NCBI GenBank assembly: GCA_949825065.1
Contig: CATKWJ010000010.1
Coordinates: 362,860-426,859, forward strand
Source: Odontocerum albicorne
Lineage: Eukaryota; Arthropoda; Insecta; Trichoptera; Odontoceridae
Reading direction: 5' to 3'
DNA: 64,000 nt
In this document: one piece after another, positions 13,654 to 27,344 of the stretch
Layout of the letters: each line of letters starts with the position of its first letter
Position numbering within the stretch: the first letter of the stretch is position 1
Made by a program: the position numbers and the translations under genes
Notes under the pieces: generated by a model
What the model was told of the DNA's origin: nothing
The model's input: the letters and a program-made list of their open reading frames with translations, nothing else
The model's database searches: none

Positions 13654-16600
13654 ACATAAGTGTGCTGACATACTCACTTACAATGAAGTGTAAATGTGCC
13701 GACATACTCACATATTATGAAGTATAAGTGTGCATACATACTCACCTATAATGTAGTATAAGTGTGCAGACATACTCACCTATAATGAAGTACAAGTATG
13801 CGGACAGATATACTCACCTATAATGAAGTACAGTTGTGCATACGTACACTCACATATAATGTAGTATAAGTGAGTAGACATACTCATCTATAATGCAGTA
13901 TAGTAAGTGCATACATACTCACCTATAATGAAATAAAAGTGTGCAGACATACTCACTTATAATGAAGTACAAGTGTGCAGACATACTCACCTATATTGTT
14001 GTATAAGTGTGCAGACATATCCACTTATAATGTAGTATAGTTGTGCATACATACTCACCTATTATGCATTATAAGTGTGCAGACATACTCGCCTATAATA
14101 AAGTATAAGTGTGCAGACATACTCACCTATAATGAAGTATTAGTGTGCAGACATACCCACTTTTAATGAAGAATAATTGTGCGGACATACTCACCTATAA
14201 TGTAGTATAGTTGTGCATACATACTCACCTACAAAGAAGTATAAGTGTGCAGACATACTCACCTATAAAGAAGTATAGTTTTGCATACAACCTCACCTAT
14301 AATGCATTATAAGTTTGCAGACATACTTACCTATAATGCATTATAAGTGTGCAGACATACTCGCCTATAATGATGTATTAGTGTGCAGACATACTCACCT
14401 TTAAGGAAGTATTAGTGTGCCGACATGTCCACCTTTATTGAAGTATAAATGTGCGAACATACTCACCTCTAATGTAGTATAGTTGTGCATACATACTCAC
14501 CTATAATTTAGTATAAGTGTGCAGACATACTTACCTATAATGTAGTATAAGTGTGCAGACATACTCACCTATATCGAAGTATAAGTTTGCAGACATACTC
14601 ACCTATAATAAAGTATAGTTGTGCAGACATACTCACCTATAATGAAGCATAAGTTTGCAGACATACTAACTTATAATGTAGTATAAGTGTGCAGACATGC
14701 TCACCTATAATGAAGTATAAGTGAACAGACATACTCACCTATAATATTGTATTAGTGTGGTGCAGACATGCCCACCTTTAATGAAGTATAAGCTTGCGGA
14801 CATACTCACCTAGAATGTAAAAAAGTTGTGCATACATACTCACCTATAATGTAGTATAGTTGTGCATACATACTCACCTTTAATGTAGTATAAGTGTGCA
14901 GACACACTCACCTTCAATGTAATATAAGTGTGCAGACATACTCACCTATATCGAAGTATAAGTTTGCAGACATACTTACCTATAATAAAGTATAGTTGTG
15001 CAGACATACTCACCTATAATGAAGCATAAGTGAGCAGACCTACTAACTTATAATGCAGTATAAGTGTGCAGTCATGCTCACCTATAATGAAGCATAGTGT
15101 GCAGACATACTCACCTATAATGTTGTAATAGTGTGCAGACATGCCCACCTTTAATGAAGTATAAGCTTGCGGACATACTCACCTAGAATGTAGTAAAGTT
15201 GTTCATACATACTCACCTATATTGCAGTATAAGTGTGCAGACATACTCACCTATAATGTAGTATAAGTGTTTAGACATACTCACCTTTATCGAAGTATGA
15301 GTTTGCAGACATTCTCGCCTATAATGAAGTATAAGTGTGCAGACATACTCACCTATAATGAAGTATAAGTGTGCAGACATGCCCACTTTTAATGGAGTAT
15401 GAATGTGCGGACAATATTCACCTATAATGTTGTTTAGTTGTGCATACATACACACCTATAATGTAGTATAGTTGTGCATACATTCTCACCTATAATGAAG
15501 TATAAGTGCGCGGACATACTCGCCTATAATATAGTATAGTTGTGCATACATACTCACCTATAATGCATTATAAGTGTGCAGACATACTCGCCTATAATGA
15601 AGTATAAGTGTGCAGACATACTGAACTATAATGAAGTATTAGTGTGCAGACATGCCCACTTATAATGAAGTATAAATGTGCGGACATACTTACCTATAAT
15701 GTAGTATAGTTGTGCATACATACTCAACTGTAATGTAGTATAAGTGTGCAGACATGCTCACATATAATGAAGTATAAGTTTGCAGACATACTCACCTATA
15801 ATGGAGTGTAAGTGTGCAGACATACTCAACTATTATATAGTAAAGTTGAGCATACATACTCACCTATAATAAAGTATAAGTGTGCAGACATACTCACCTA
15901 TCATGATGTAGAAGTGTTCAGATATACTCACCTATAATGAAGAAAAATTGTGCATATATACTCAGCTACAATGTAGTTTAAGTGTGCAGACATACTAACT
16001 TATAGTGTAGTATAAGTGTGCAGACATACACCACTCTTTATGAAGTAGAAGTGTGCAGACATGCTAACCTATAATGTGGTATAAGTGTGCAGACATACTT
16101 ACAAATAATGAAGTATAAATGTGCATACATACTCACCTATAATGTAGTATAAGTATGCAGACATACTCACCTATAATGAAGTATAAGTGTGCAGACCTAC
16201 TCACCTTTAATGCAGTATAAGTTAGTAGACATACGCCATCTATAATGCAGTATAGTTGAGCACACACACTCACCTATTATAAAGTAGAAGTGTTTTGACA
16301 TACTCACCTATAATGTAATATAAGTGGGCGGACATACTCACCTATAATATAGTATAAGTGTGCAGACATATTCGCCTACAATGAAGTGTAAGTGTGCAGA
16401 TATACTCACCAATACTGTTCTATAAGTGTGCAGACATACTCACCTATAATGTAGTATAAGTGTGCAGATATACTCACCTTTAATGTAGTATAAGTGTGCA
16501 GACATGCTCACCTATAAAGCAGTATAGTTGTGCATACATACTCACCTATAATGTAGATTAGTTGTGCATACATTCTCACCTATAATTTTATATAATAAAA
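13654..16600 (+). repeat. 2.94-kb satellite higher-order unit, tandem copy II
   Basis: Near-identical to the preceding block at an offset of about 2944 bp. It closes with the same AT-rich length-variant monomer (TATAATTTTATATAATAAAA, about 16582), here three bases longer than in copy I. A third, diverging continuation starts straight after it with the same opening monomers, so the right border is where similarity fades and not a sharp end. Confidence 0.88.
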
Positions 16601-19600
16601 CATAAGTGTGCTGACATACTCACTTACAATGAAGTGTAAGTGTGCAGACATACTCACATATTATGAAGTATAGTTGTGCATACATACTCACCTATAATGT
16701 AGTATAAGTGTGCAGCCATACTCACCTATAATGTAGTTATAGTGTGCAGACATACTCATCTATAATGTAGTATAAGTGTGCAGACATGCTCACATATAAT
16801 GAAGTATAAGTGTGCAGACCTACTCACCTTTAATGCAGTATAAGTTAGTAGACATACGCCATCTATAATGCAGTATAGTTGAGCATACATACTCACCTAT
16901 AATAAAGTATAAGTGTGCAGACATACTCTTCTATAATGAAGTACAAGTGTGCAGACAGACATACTCACTTATAATGAAGTAAAGTTGTGCATACATACTT
17001 TCAAATATAATGTAGTATAAGTGAGTAGACATACTCATATATAATATTGTATTAGTGTGGTGCAGACATGCCCACCTTTAATGAAGTATAAGCTTGCGGA
17101 CATACTCACCTAGAATGTAGTTAAGTTGTGCATACATACTCACCTATAATGTAGTATAGTTGTGCATACATACACACCTATAATGCATTATAAGTGTGCA
17201 GACATACTCGCCTATAATGAAGTATAAGTGTGCAGACATACTGAACTATAATGAAGTATTAGTGTGCAGACATGCCCACTTATAATGAAGTATAAATGTG
17301 CGGACATACTCACCTATTATCTAGTATAGTTGTGCATACATACTCACCTATATTGTAGTATAAGTGTGCAGACATACTCACCTATATCGAAGTATAAGTT
17401 TGCAGACATACTTACTTATAATAAAGTAAAGTTGTGCAGACCAAACTCACCTATAATGAAGCATAAGTGTGCAGACATACTAACTAATAATGAAGTTTAA
17501 GTGTGCAGACATGCTTACTTAAAATGAAGTAAAAGTGTGCAGACATTCTCACCTATAATGTTGTATGAGTGTGCAGACATGCCCACCTTTAATGAAGTAT
17601 AAGCTTGCGGACATACTCACCTAGAATGACGTTTATTTGTTCATACATACTCACCAATATTGATATATAAGTGTGCAGACATACTCACCTATAATGTAGT
17701 ATAGTTGTGCATACATACTCACCTATAATGTTGTATAGTTGTGCATACATACTCACCTATAATGTAGTATAAGTGTGCAGACATACTCACCTATAATGTT
17801 GTATAAATGTGCATACATAATCACCTATAATGTAGTATAATTGTGCATACATACTCACCTATAATGAAGTATAAGTGCGCGGACATACTCACCTTTAACG
17901 AAGTATAGTTTTGCATGCATACTCTCCTTTGATGTAGTATAAGTGTGCTGACATACTGACATTTAATGTAGTATAGTTGTGCATACATACTCACCTATAA
18001 TGTTGTATAAGTATGCAGACATACTCGACTGTAATGTTGTATAAACGTGCAGACATACTCAGCTATGATAAAGTATAAGTGTGCAGACATACTCACCTAT
18101 AATTAGGAATGGGTGTGCAGACATACTCACCTATAATGAAGTATAGTTTTGCATACATACTCACCTTTAATGTAGTATAAGTGTGCAGACATACTCACCT
18201 ATAATGTAGTATAAGTGTGCAGACATACTCACCTACATCAAAGTATAAGTTTGCAGACATACTAACCTATAATAAAGTATAGTTGTGCAGACATACTCAC
18301 CTATAATGAAGCATAAGTGTGCAGACATACTAACTTATAATGTAGTATAAGTTTGCAGACATACTCACTCATTATGAAGTATAAATGTGCAGACATGCTA
18401 ACCTATAATGTGGTATAAGTGTGCAGACATACTCACAAATAATGAATTATAGTTGTGCATACATACTCACCTATAATGTAGTATAAGTATGCAGACATAC
18501 TCACCTATAATGAGGTATAAGTGTGCAGACCTACTTACCTTTAATGCAGTATAAGTGTGTAGACATACATAGACATACTAACTTATAGTGTAGTATAAGT
18601 GTGCAGACATACACCACTCTTTATGAAGTAGAAGTGTGCAGACATGCTAACCTATAATGTGGTATAAGTGTGCAGACATACTTACAAATATTGAAGTATA
18701 AATGTGCATACATACTCACCTATAATGTAGTATAAGTATGCAGACATACTCACCTATAATGAAGTATAAGTGTGCAGACCTACTCACCTTTAATGCAGTA
18801 TAAGTTAGTAGACATACGCCATCTATAATGCAGTATAGTTGAGCACACATACTCACCTATTATAAAGTAAAAGTGTTCAGACATACTCATCTATAATGTA
18901 GTATAAGTGTGCAGACATGCTCACATATAATGAAGTATAAGTGTGCTGACATACTCACTTACAATAAAGTGTAAGTGTGCAGACATACTCACATATTATG
19001 AAGTATAGTTGTGCATACATACTCACCTATAATGTAGTATAAGTGTGTAGACATACTCACCTATAATGTAGTAATAGTGTGCAGACATACTCATCTATAA
19101 TGAAGTATAAGTGTGCAAACATGCTCACATATAATGAAGTATAAGTGTGCTGACATACTCACTTACAATGAAGTGTGAGTGTGCAGACATACTCACATAT
19201 TATGAAGTATAATTGTGCATACATACTCAACTATAATAAAGTATAAGTATGCAGACATACTCACCTATAATTAAGTACAAGTGTGCAGACAGACATACTC
19301 ACCTATAATGAAGTATAGTTGTGCATACAAACACTCACATATAATATAGTATAAGTGAGTAGACATACTCATCTATAATGCACTATAGTTAGTGCATATA
19401 TACTCACCTATATAATGAAATAAAAGTGTGCAGACATACTCACTTATAATGAAGTAAGAGTGTGCAGACATACTCACCTATAATGTAGTATAAGTGTGCA
19501 GACAGACTCACCTATAATGCAGTATAGATTTGCATACTTACTAACCTATAATGAAATATAAGTGTGCAGATATACTCACGTATAATGACGTGTAAGTGTT

Positions 19601-22600
19601 CATACATACTCGCCTATAATGTAGTATAAGTGTGCAGACATATTCACCCATAATGAAGTATGAGTGTGCAGACATACTCACCTATAATGAAGTATAGTTG
19701 TGCATACATACTCACCTATAATGTAGTTTAAGTGTGGAGACATACTCACCTATAATGAAATATAAGTGTGCAGACATACTCACCTATAATGAAGTATAGG
19801 TGTGCAAACATACTCATCTTGAATGAAGTATAAGTGTGGATACATACTCACCTATAATGAAGTATAAGTGAGCAGACATTCTTACCTATAATAAAGTATA
19901 GTTGTGCAGACAAACTCACCTAAAATGATCCATAAGTTTGCAGACGTACTCACCTATAATGAAGTATAAGTGTGCAGACATGCTCATCTATAATGAAGTA
20001 TAAGTGTGCAGACACACTCACCTATAATATAATATAAGTGTGCAGACATGCCCCCCTTTAATAAAGTATAAGTGTGCGGACATACTCACCTATAATGTAG
20101 TATATTTGTGCATACCAAATCTCCTTTAATGTAGTATAAGTGTGCAGAAATACTGACCTTTAATGTAGTATAGTTGTGCATACATACTCATATACAATGT
20201 AGTATAAGTGTGCAGACATACTCACCTATAATGTAATATAAGTGGGCGGACATACTCACCTATAATAAAGTATAAGTGTGCTGACATATTCACCTATAAT
20301 GAAATGTAAATGTGCATATATACTCACCAGTACTGTTCTATAAGTGTGCAGACATACTCACCAATAATGTAGAATAAGTGTGCAGATATACTCACCTATA
20401 ATGGAGTATAAGTGTGCAGACATGCTCACTTATAAAGCAGTATAGTTGTGCATACATACTCCTCTATAATGTAGATTACTTGTGCATACATTCTCACCTA
20501 TAATTTAATATAATAAAATATAAATGTGCAGACATACTCACCTTTGATGAAGTATAAGTGTGCAGACATACTCACTTATGATGTGCAGACTCACTTACAG
20601 TGTGCCGACATGTTCACTTTTAATGTAGAATAAGTGTGCAGACATACTCATCTATAATGTATCATAAGTGTGCAGACATATTTATCTATATTGTAGGATC
20701 AGTGTGGAGACATACTCACCTTTATTTGAGAATAAGTGTGCAGACATTCTCACCTATAATGAAGAATAAGTGTGCAGATATACTCATCTATAATATAGTA
20801 TAAGTGTGGATACAAACTCACCTATATTGTTGAATAAATGTGAAGACATACTCACCTATAAAAATGTATAAGTGTGCAGACATACTCACCTATAATGCAG
20901 TATAAATGTGCAGACATACTCACCTATAATATTGTATTAGTGTGGTGCAGACATGCCCACCTTTAATGAAGTATAAGCTTGCGGACATACTCACCTAGAA
21001 TGTAGTAGAGTTGTACATACATACTCACCTATATTGTAGTATAAGTGTCCAGACATACTCACCTATAATGTAGTATAGTTGTGCATACATACTCACCTAT
21101 AATGCATTATAAGTGTGCAGACATACTCGCCTATAATGAAGTATAAGTGTGCAGACACACTCACCTTTAATGATGCATAAGTGTGCAGACATACTTACTT
21201 ATAATGTAGTATTAGTGTGCAGACATACTCACTCATTATGAAGCATAAGTGTGCAGACATACTAATTTATAATGTAGTTTAAGTGTGCAGACATGCTCAC
21301 CTATAATGAAGCATAGTGTGCAGACATGCTCACCTAAAATGTTGTATTAGTGTGCAGACATGCCCACCTTTAATGAAGAATAAGCTTGCGGACATACTTA
21401 CCTAGAATGTAGTATAGTTGTGCATATATACTCACCTATAATGTAGTATAGTTGTGCATACATACTCACCTATAATGAAGTATAAGTGCGCGGACATACT
21501 CACCTATAACGTAGTATAGTTTTGCATACATACTCTCCTATGATGTAGTATAAGTGTGCAGACATACTGACCTTTAATGTAGTAAAGTTTTGCATACATA
21601 CTCATTTATAATGTTGTATAAGGGTGCAGACATACTCGACTGTTATGTTGTATAAGTGTGCAGACATACTCACCTAAAATAAAGTATGGGTGTGCAGATA
21701 TACTCACCTATAATGTTGTGTAAGTGTGCCGACATACTTACCTTTAATGTATTATAAGTGTGCTGATATACTCACCTATAATGTTGTATAAGTGTGCAGA
21801 CATGCTCTTCCTATAATGCAGTATAGTTGTGCATACATACTCACCTATAATGAAGATTAGTTGTGCATACATTCTCACCTAGAGTTTAATATAATAAAAT
21901 ATAAGTGTGCAGACATACTCACCTATGATAAAGTATAAGTGTGCAGACATACTCACTTATGATGTTGTATAAGTGTGCCGACATGCTCACTTATAATGTA
22001 GTATAAGTGTGCAGACATACTCAACTATAATGTATCAGAAGTGTGCAGACATACTCATCTATATTGTAGTATCAGTGTGGAGACATACTCACCTATATTC
22101 AAGAATAAGTGTGCAGACATTCTCACCTATAATGTAGTATAAGTGTGCAGACATACTCATCTATGATGTAGTATAAGTGTGGATACAAACTCACCTATAT
22201 TGTTGTATAAATGTGCAGACACTCTCACCTATAAACATGTATAAGTGTGCAGACATGCTCACCTATAATGCAGTATAAATGTGCAGACATACTCACCTAT
22301 AATGTTGTTTTATTGTGGTGCAGACATGCCCACCTTTAATGAAGTATAAGCTTGCGGACATACTCACCTAGAATGACGTTTAGTTGTTCATACGTACTCA
22401 CTAATATTGATATATAAGTGTGCAGACATACTCACCTATAATGTAGTATAGTTGTGCATACATACTCACCTATAATGTTGTATAGTTGTGCATACATACT
22501 CACCTATAATGTATTATAAGTCTGCAGACATACTCACCTATAATGTAGTATAAGTGTGCAGACATACTCACCTATAATGTAGTATAAATGTGCATACATA

Positions 22601-23875
22601 ATCACCTCTAATGTAGTATAGTTGTGCATACATACTCACCTTTAATGAAGTATAAGTGCGCGGACATTCTCACCTTTAACGAAGTATAGTTTTGCATGCA
22701 TACTCTCCTATGATGTAGTATAAGTGTGCTGACATACTGACCTTTAATGTAGTATAGTTGTGCATACATACTCACCTATAATGTTGTATAAGTTTGCAGA
22801 CATACTCGACTGTAATGTTGTATAAGTGTGCAGACATACTCAGCTATGATGAAGTATAAGTGTGCAGACATACTCACCTATAATAAAGAATGGGTGTGCA
22901 GACATACTCACCTATAATGAAGTAAAGTTGTGCATACATACTAACCTTTAATGTAGTATAAGTGTGCAGACATACTCACCTATAATGTAGTATAAGTGTG
23001 CAGACGTACTCACCTATATCAAAGTATAAGTTTGCCTATAATGTAGTATAAGTGTGCAGACATACTCACCTATAATGTAGTATAAATGTGCATACATAAT
23101 CACCTCTAATGTAGTATAGTTGTGCATACATACTCACCTTTAATGAAGTATAAGTGCGCGGACATTCTCACCTTTAACGAAGTATAGTTTTGCATGCATA
23201 CTCTCCTATGATGTAGTATAAGTGTGCTGACATACTGACCTTTAATGTAGTATAGTTGTGCATACATACATATACTCGACTGTAATGTTGTATAAGTGTG
23301 CAGACATACTCAGCTATGATGAAGTATAAGTGTGCAGACATACTCACCTATAATAAAGAATGGGTGTGCAGATATACTCACCTATAATGAAGTAAAGTTG
23401 TGCATACATACTCACCTATAATGAAGCATAAGTGTGCAGACATACTAACTTATAATGTAGTATAAGTGTGCAGACATACTCACTCATTATGAAGTATAAA
23501 TGTGCAGACATGCTTACCGTTAATGTGGTATAAGTGTGCAGACATACTCACTAATAATGAATTATAGTTGTGCATACATACTCACCTATAATGTAGTATA
23601 AGTATGCAGACATACTCACCTATAATGAGGTATAAGTGTGCAGACTTACTTACCTTTAATGCAGTATAAGTGTGTAGACATACTCACTCTATAATGCAGT
23701 ATAGTTGAGCACACATACTCACCTATTATAAAGTAGAAGTGTTCAGACATACTCATCTATAATGTAGTATAAGTGTTCAGACATGCTCACACATAATGAA
23801 GTATAAGTGTGCTGACATACTCACTTATAATGAAGTGTAAGTGTGCCGACATACTCACATATTATGAAGTATAGT
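16601..23875 (+). repeat. 34-bp satellite array, mixed higher-order organisation
   Basis: Satellite monomers continue without any other sequence up to the first LTR element. Ordered runs from the flanking blocks reappear in new orders: the AAGCTTGCGGACATACTC run, the GTGGTGCAGAC monomer that is 3 bp long, and AT-rich 45-bp monomers near 20504 and 21880. Irregular monomers mark old rearrangements, for example GATGTGCAGACTCACTTACAG near 20580, which lacks part of a unit. No gene, RNA gene or other insertion is visible. Confidence 0.9.
22520..23530 (+). repeat. 498-bp local tandem duplication of satellite
   Basis: About 500 bp beginning near 22520 is repeated beginning near 23035. Shared landmarks lie 498 bp apart, for example CATACTCACC at 22563 and 23061, followed in both by the ATAATCACCTCTAATG and CGCGGACATTCTCACC monomers. 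The junction is visible near 23031-23040, where AAGTTTGC runs straight into CTATAATG and skips the usual AGACATACT. This breaks the 34-bp phase. The second copy is shortened near 23270 (CATACATACATATACTCGAC). Confidence 0.8.
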
Positions 23876-24319
23876 TGATCACGCCGATGCGTGACGCGAA
23901 GTATCGTCTTGTTGGGTCGCCCTATCGTTGCTGCGGCCCCGTCATGATGGGCCCCCCTTTCGCCGCGACTGGCCCAGTGTGGTGTAATTCTCACATACGC
24001 TGGATAGTATTATTGTCACCATCCACCGATATTACCGGCGACAGGAGAACGCCGCTTTCTCGCACTTGTTCATAGACCATCGCCGGGAGAAGACCTCAAA
24101 TCCGGGCTAGCCAGTCGCCGGCGCGCTCTTCATCGCCGAAACCTGGGCCGAGTTACCTGTGACTAACCGCGACCACTATCGAGAAGTGCATGACGAGTTA
24201 CCTGTTGTTAGGCGAGAACTCTTAATCCTGTTATCCACGCCAACGCCGAACTTACACCACAACCGTGAGTAGAATTCCTTTTATATCCTATTGTTTCCAG
24301 TTTGGCTAACGCCGAACTA
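23876..24319 (+). repeat. 5' LTR, BEL/Pao-like copy 1
   Basis: 444 bp, from TGATCACGCCGATGCG to GCTAACGCCGAACTA. It starts with TG but ends TA instead of the usual CA. The body is GC-rich compared with the satellite. Near its end is ACCGTGAGT followed by a TATAT stretch and a pyrimidine tract ending TTTCCAG. It differs from its partner LTR at about 10 sites (for example GGCGAG here and GCCGAG in the 3' copy). A short open frame inside it is chance coding. Confidence 0.93.
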
Positions 24320-24321
24320 TA

Positions 24322-24339
24322 TGGTCCTTCCGATCCGTA
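24322..24339 (+). promoter_or_regulatory. Candidate primer-binding site, copy 1
   Basis: TGGTCCTTCCGATCC starts 2 bp after the 5' LTR. A leading TGG, complementary to a tRNA CCA end, right after the LTR is the standard minus-strand primer site. The same sequence is in the same place in copy 2 (34794). I did not match it to a specific tRNA. Confidence 0.65.
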
Positions 24340-24839
24340 ACCATAGCCGTAAAAAAACAGTCCACTGAACCTATCTCAAGCTTAATCAATTACAGCCGCC
24401 TTTTAATAATCCGATTCAAAATCATTTCAAAGTCAAAAACATTTCTCCCTTCAAAAAAAAAAAAAAATTCCTCAAAGTTTGTGTCATCACAAAGCGAATA
24501 TGCAGGTGTAGTATTCGTGTATCATGTTGTTTGTAAATTCTAATAATCCATTATTCATTTCAAACTAAATAAATTATTGCGGGTACATATTAATTTTATT
24601 CAATTCAAAGAATATTTAAATCACCGAGTTATATTCAAATAAGTGACATGTTTTGTCTTTTTTTAAACCGAATTACCATCGGTATATTTTAAAAATTAAC
24701 AGGAAACATTATTGCTGCAAGCTGGGTCGACTAACATTTATTCGATGTTATCCAAACATCTTTGGGGGAAGCATCACAGTTCTTGACCATGAACTATTTA
24801 TTATTGTAAATTATAAAATATTAAGTTTTTTAATATTTT
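24340..24839 (+). other. Unique leader region of copy 1, no gene seen
   Basis: AT-rich non-satellite sequence between the primer site and the leader repeats, closely matching 34812-35300 in copy 2. It contains an A run (about 24454-24468). Copy 1 has a few bases (CTGGGTCGACTA) near 24722 that copy 2 lacks. Short open frames here have no recognisable product and are not conserved between the copies. It probably belongs to the untranslated leader. Confidence 0.7.
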
Positions 24840-25975
24840 TCCAATATTATTTTCTTTTCAAATTGCTGCTGGATCTCAAATATAAACTTCATTTATCATC
24901 GTGCCAATGAAGGGGTCTTCTTCTTATTCACTATTTCTTCGTCTACTCATTGTGCTTCTTTTTTTAAATTCTCAAAATTATTATTTTCTTTTCAAATTGC
25001 TGCTGGATCTCAAATCTAAACTTCATTTATCATCGTGCCAATAATAACTTCTTCTCCTTATTCACTATTTCTTCGTCTACTCATTGTGCCTCATTTTTTA
25101 ATTCTCAAAATTATTACAAAAATATTATTTTCTTTTCAAATTGCTGCTGGATCTCAAATATAAACTTCATTTATCATCGTGCCAATAATAACTTCTTCTC
25201 CTTATTCACTATTTCTTCGTCTACTCATTGTGCCTCATTTTTTAATTCTCAAAATTATTACAAAAATATTATTTTCTTTTCAAATTGCTGCTGGATCTCA
25301 AATATAAACTTCATTTATCATCGTGCCAATAATAACTTCTTCTCCTTATTCACTATTTCTTCGTCTACTCATTGTGCTTCATTTTTAAATTCTCAAAATT
25401 ATTACAAAAATATTATTTTCTTTTCAAATTGCTGCTGGATCTCAAATATAAACTTCATTTATCATCGTGCCAATAATAACTTCTTCTCCTTATTCACTAT
25501 TTCTTCGTCTACTCATTGTGCCTCATTTTTTAATTCTCAAAATTATTACAAAAATATTATTTTCTTTTCAAATTGCTGCTGGATCTCAAATATAAACTTC
25601 ATTTATCATCGTGCCAATAATAACTTCTTCTCCTTATTCACTATTTCTTCGTCTACTCATTGTGCCTCATTTTTTAATTCTCAAAATTATTACAAAAATA
25701 TTATTTTCTTTTCAAATTGCTGCTGGATCTCAAATATAAACTTCATTTATCATCGTGCCAATAATAACTTCTTCTCCTTATTCACTATTTCTTCGTCTAC
25801 TCATTGTGCTTCATTTTTAAATTCTCAAAATTATTACAAAAATATTATTTTCTTTTCAAATTGCTGCTGGATCTCAAATATAAACTTCATTTATCATCGT
25901 GCCAATAATAACTTCTTCTCCTTATTCACTATTTCTTAGTATACTCATTGTGCTTCATTTTTAAAATCTTAAAAT
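24840..25975 (+). repeat. Leader tandem repeats, eight units of about 144 bp (copy 1)
   Basis: The landmark GCTGCTGGATCTCAAAT recurs at 24865, 25009, 25143, 25287, 25431, 25575, 25719 and 25863. Spacing is 144 bp except one 134-bp step. Units are nearly identical, with alternations such as CCTCATTTTTTAATT and CTTCATTTTTAAATT. The sequence before each landmark (CTCAAAATTATTACAAAA ... TTTCTTTTCAAATTG) resembles the sequence leading to the gag ATG at 26026. The landmark itself resembles the first gag codons, so the array looks like repeated duplication of the gag start region. It lies in the presumed untranslated leader. Confidence 0.9.
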
Positions 25976-26025
25976 TATTACAAAAATTATTACACATTAC
26001 AAAAGCATTACCTTTTTCTTTCAAA

Positions 26026-27344
26026 ATGCCGTCAAAATCACAAGCCGCGAAGTTTCGTGAGAGCCACAGAGCAATAGCGCAACTAAGAGACATTGCATCT
26101 GCCATAAATTCAGGTGACTTCTCAAAGTATTCCGTTGCTGATTTTGAGGGGCGCTTCTCTAAATCAGATGAGGTCAAAAGTAGGCTGGATGACGTGTATT
26201 ACCAAATATTGGATTCCACCGATCTCGATGATAAGACGGAGACCCAATATACCGACAACTATCGTGCAGCATGCGATGCTTACACAGATATGCTTGTCGC
26301 CAAAGCAAGTTTCACTTCACAACCGACTGCATCGGCTTCTCAGCCCTCAACATCTTCTATACCCGCTTCCGTTCTGCCCAAAATTGAGCTTCCTAAATTT
26401 TCTTCAAAATTGGAAGATTGGCCGTCATTCATTGCCATTTTTAAGCTTGACGGACCAAATCGGCAATCTTACCGATGCAGTGAAGGTCCATTACCTTTTT
26501 TCGAGTCTTAGTGGAGAGGCTCTTAGCATGATATCTCACCTAAAGATCACCAATGAGGGCTATGCGGTGGCCTTAGCCATTCTGAATAAGCGCTATGAAA
26601 ACCGCAGGGTACTCATCGACCGGTTTGTGGATGTCATATTGGAGCTTCCCACTATCACATCCCGCTCAGATATCCGTCAGCTGTTCCTAAACCCCCTCGT
26701 TTCTGCTCAATCAGCTCTACAAAATTTAAATCTGTTCATTAAAGAGTGTGATTACGTTTTCATATCCATACTGGTACGAAAACTGAAAGGTGAACTCCGC
26801 TCTTTATTCGAACGTAGGCACGGGTCGGATGAACGTCTGCCTACCCTTCAACATTTAATCACTTTTCTTGAAGAACATGCACGTTGTGTTAAAACAGAAA
26901 GAGCCAACACAGCAATTTCGGTCCATTCGGTCTCCTCAACCAGCTTACTTGGCCCAAACATCCACCACAACCCCAACGACCGACCGTCCTTTCTGCCCTT
27001 GGTGCAACACCAGGGGCCACAGACTAATGGCGTGCCCAAATGATCAAAATCAGCCCGTTCAAGGTCGTTGGGATTTTATCACGGCGAGCGGTCGTTGTCG
27101 ACGCTGCCTCGGACCTCATAATGCAAATGATTGCGAAACTACGGGGTCGTGCCGGGAGTGCAAGAGTGACAGGCATCACACTTCCCTTCACCACCCTGGT
27201 ACGTCATCTTCGACGCAATCATCAGCCCACTTTCGGCCATTGTCACCCCGAGAGCGAGCTCGGCGGCTATCAGCCCGTGAATCTCCACAGCGCTCGTCAC
27301 AAACAGGATATAGGTCTCCGCCGCCAACCCGAAAAAATAATCAG
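26026..27344 (+). pseudogene. gag: gag pseudogene (DUF1759-like), copy 1
   Basis: It starts at the ATG in TTTCAAAATGCCG and matches the intact copy-2 gag almost throughout. Gag forms the cytoplasmic particle that packages element RNA. The DUF1759-like core with KLEDWPSF is followed after two breaks by a CX2CX4HX4C zinc knuckle (PWCNTRGHRLMAC) and a second Cys/His cluster. Two lesions relative to copy 2 break the frame: a 2-bp loss near 26449 (TTTAAGCTTG for TTTAAGAGCTTG), and a 92-bp deletion at 26911/26912 corresponding to 37225-37316. The reading therefore passes through three frames. After KNNQ a 498-bp in-frame deletion has removed the gag stop and the entire protease, joining gag to post-protease sequence. 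It is not functional as full-length Gag. Confidence 0.92.

Noticed and set aside
24653..24910. 85-residue open frame before the copy-1 leader repeats
   Set aside because: Low-complexity AT-rich translation, not preserved in the homologous part of copy 2.
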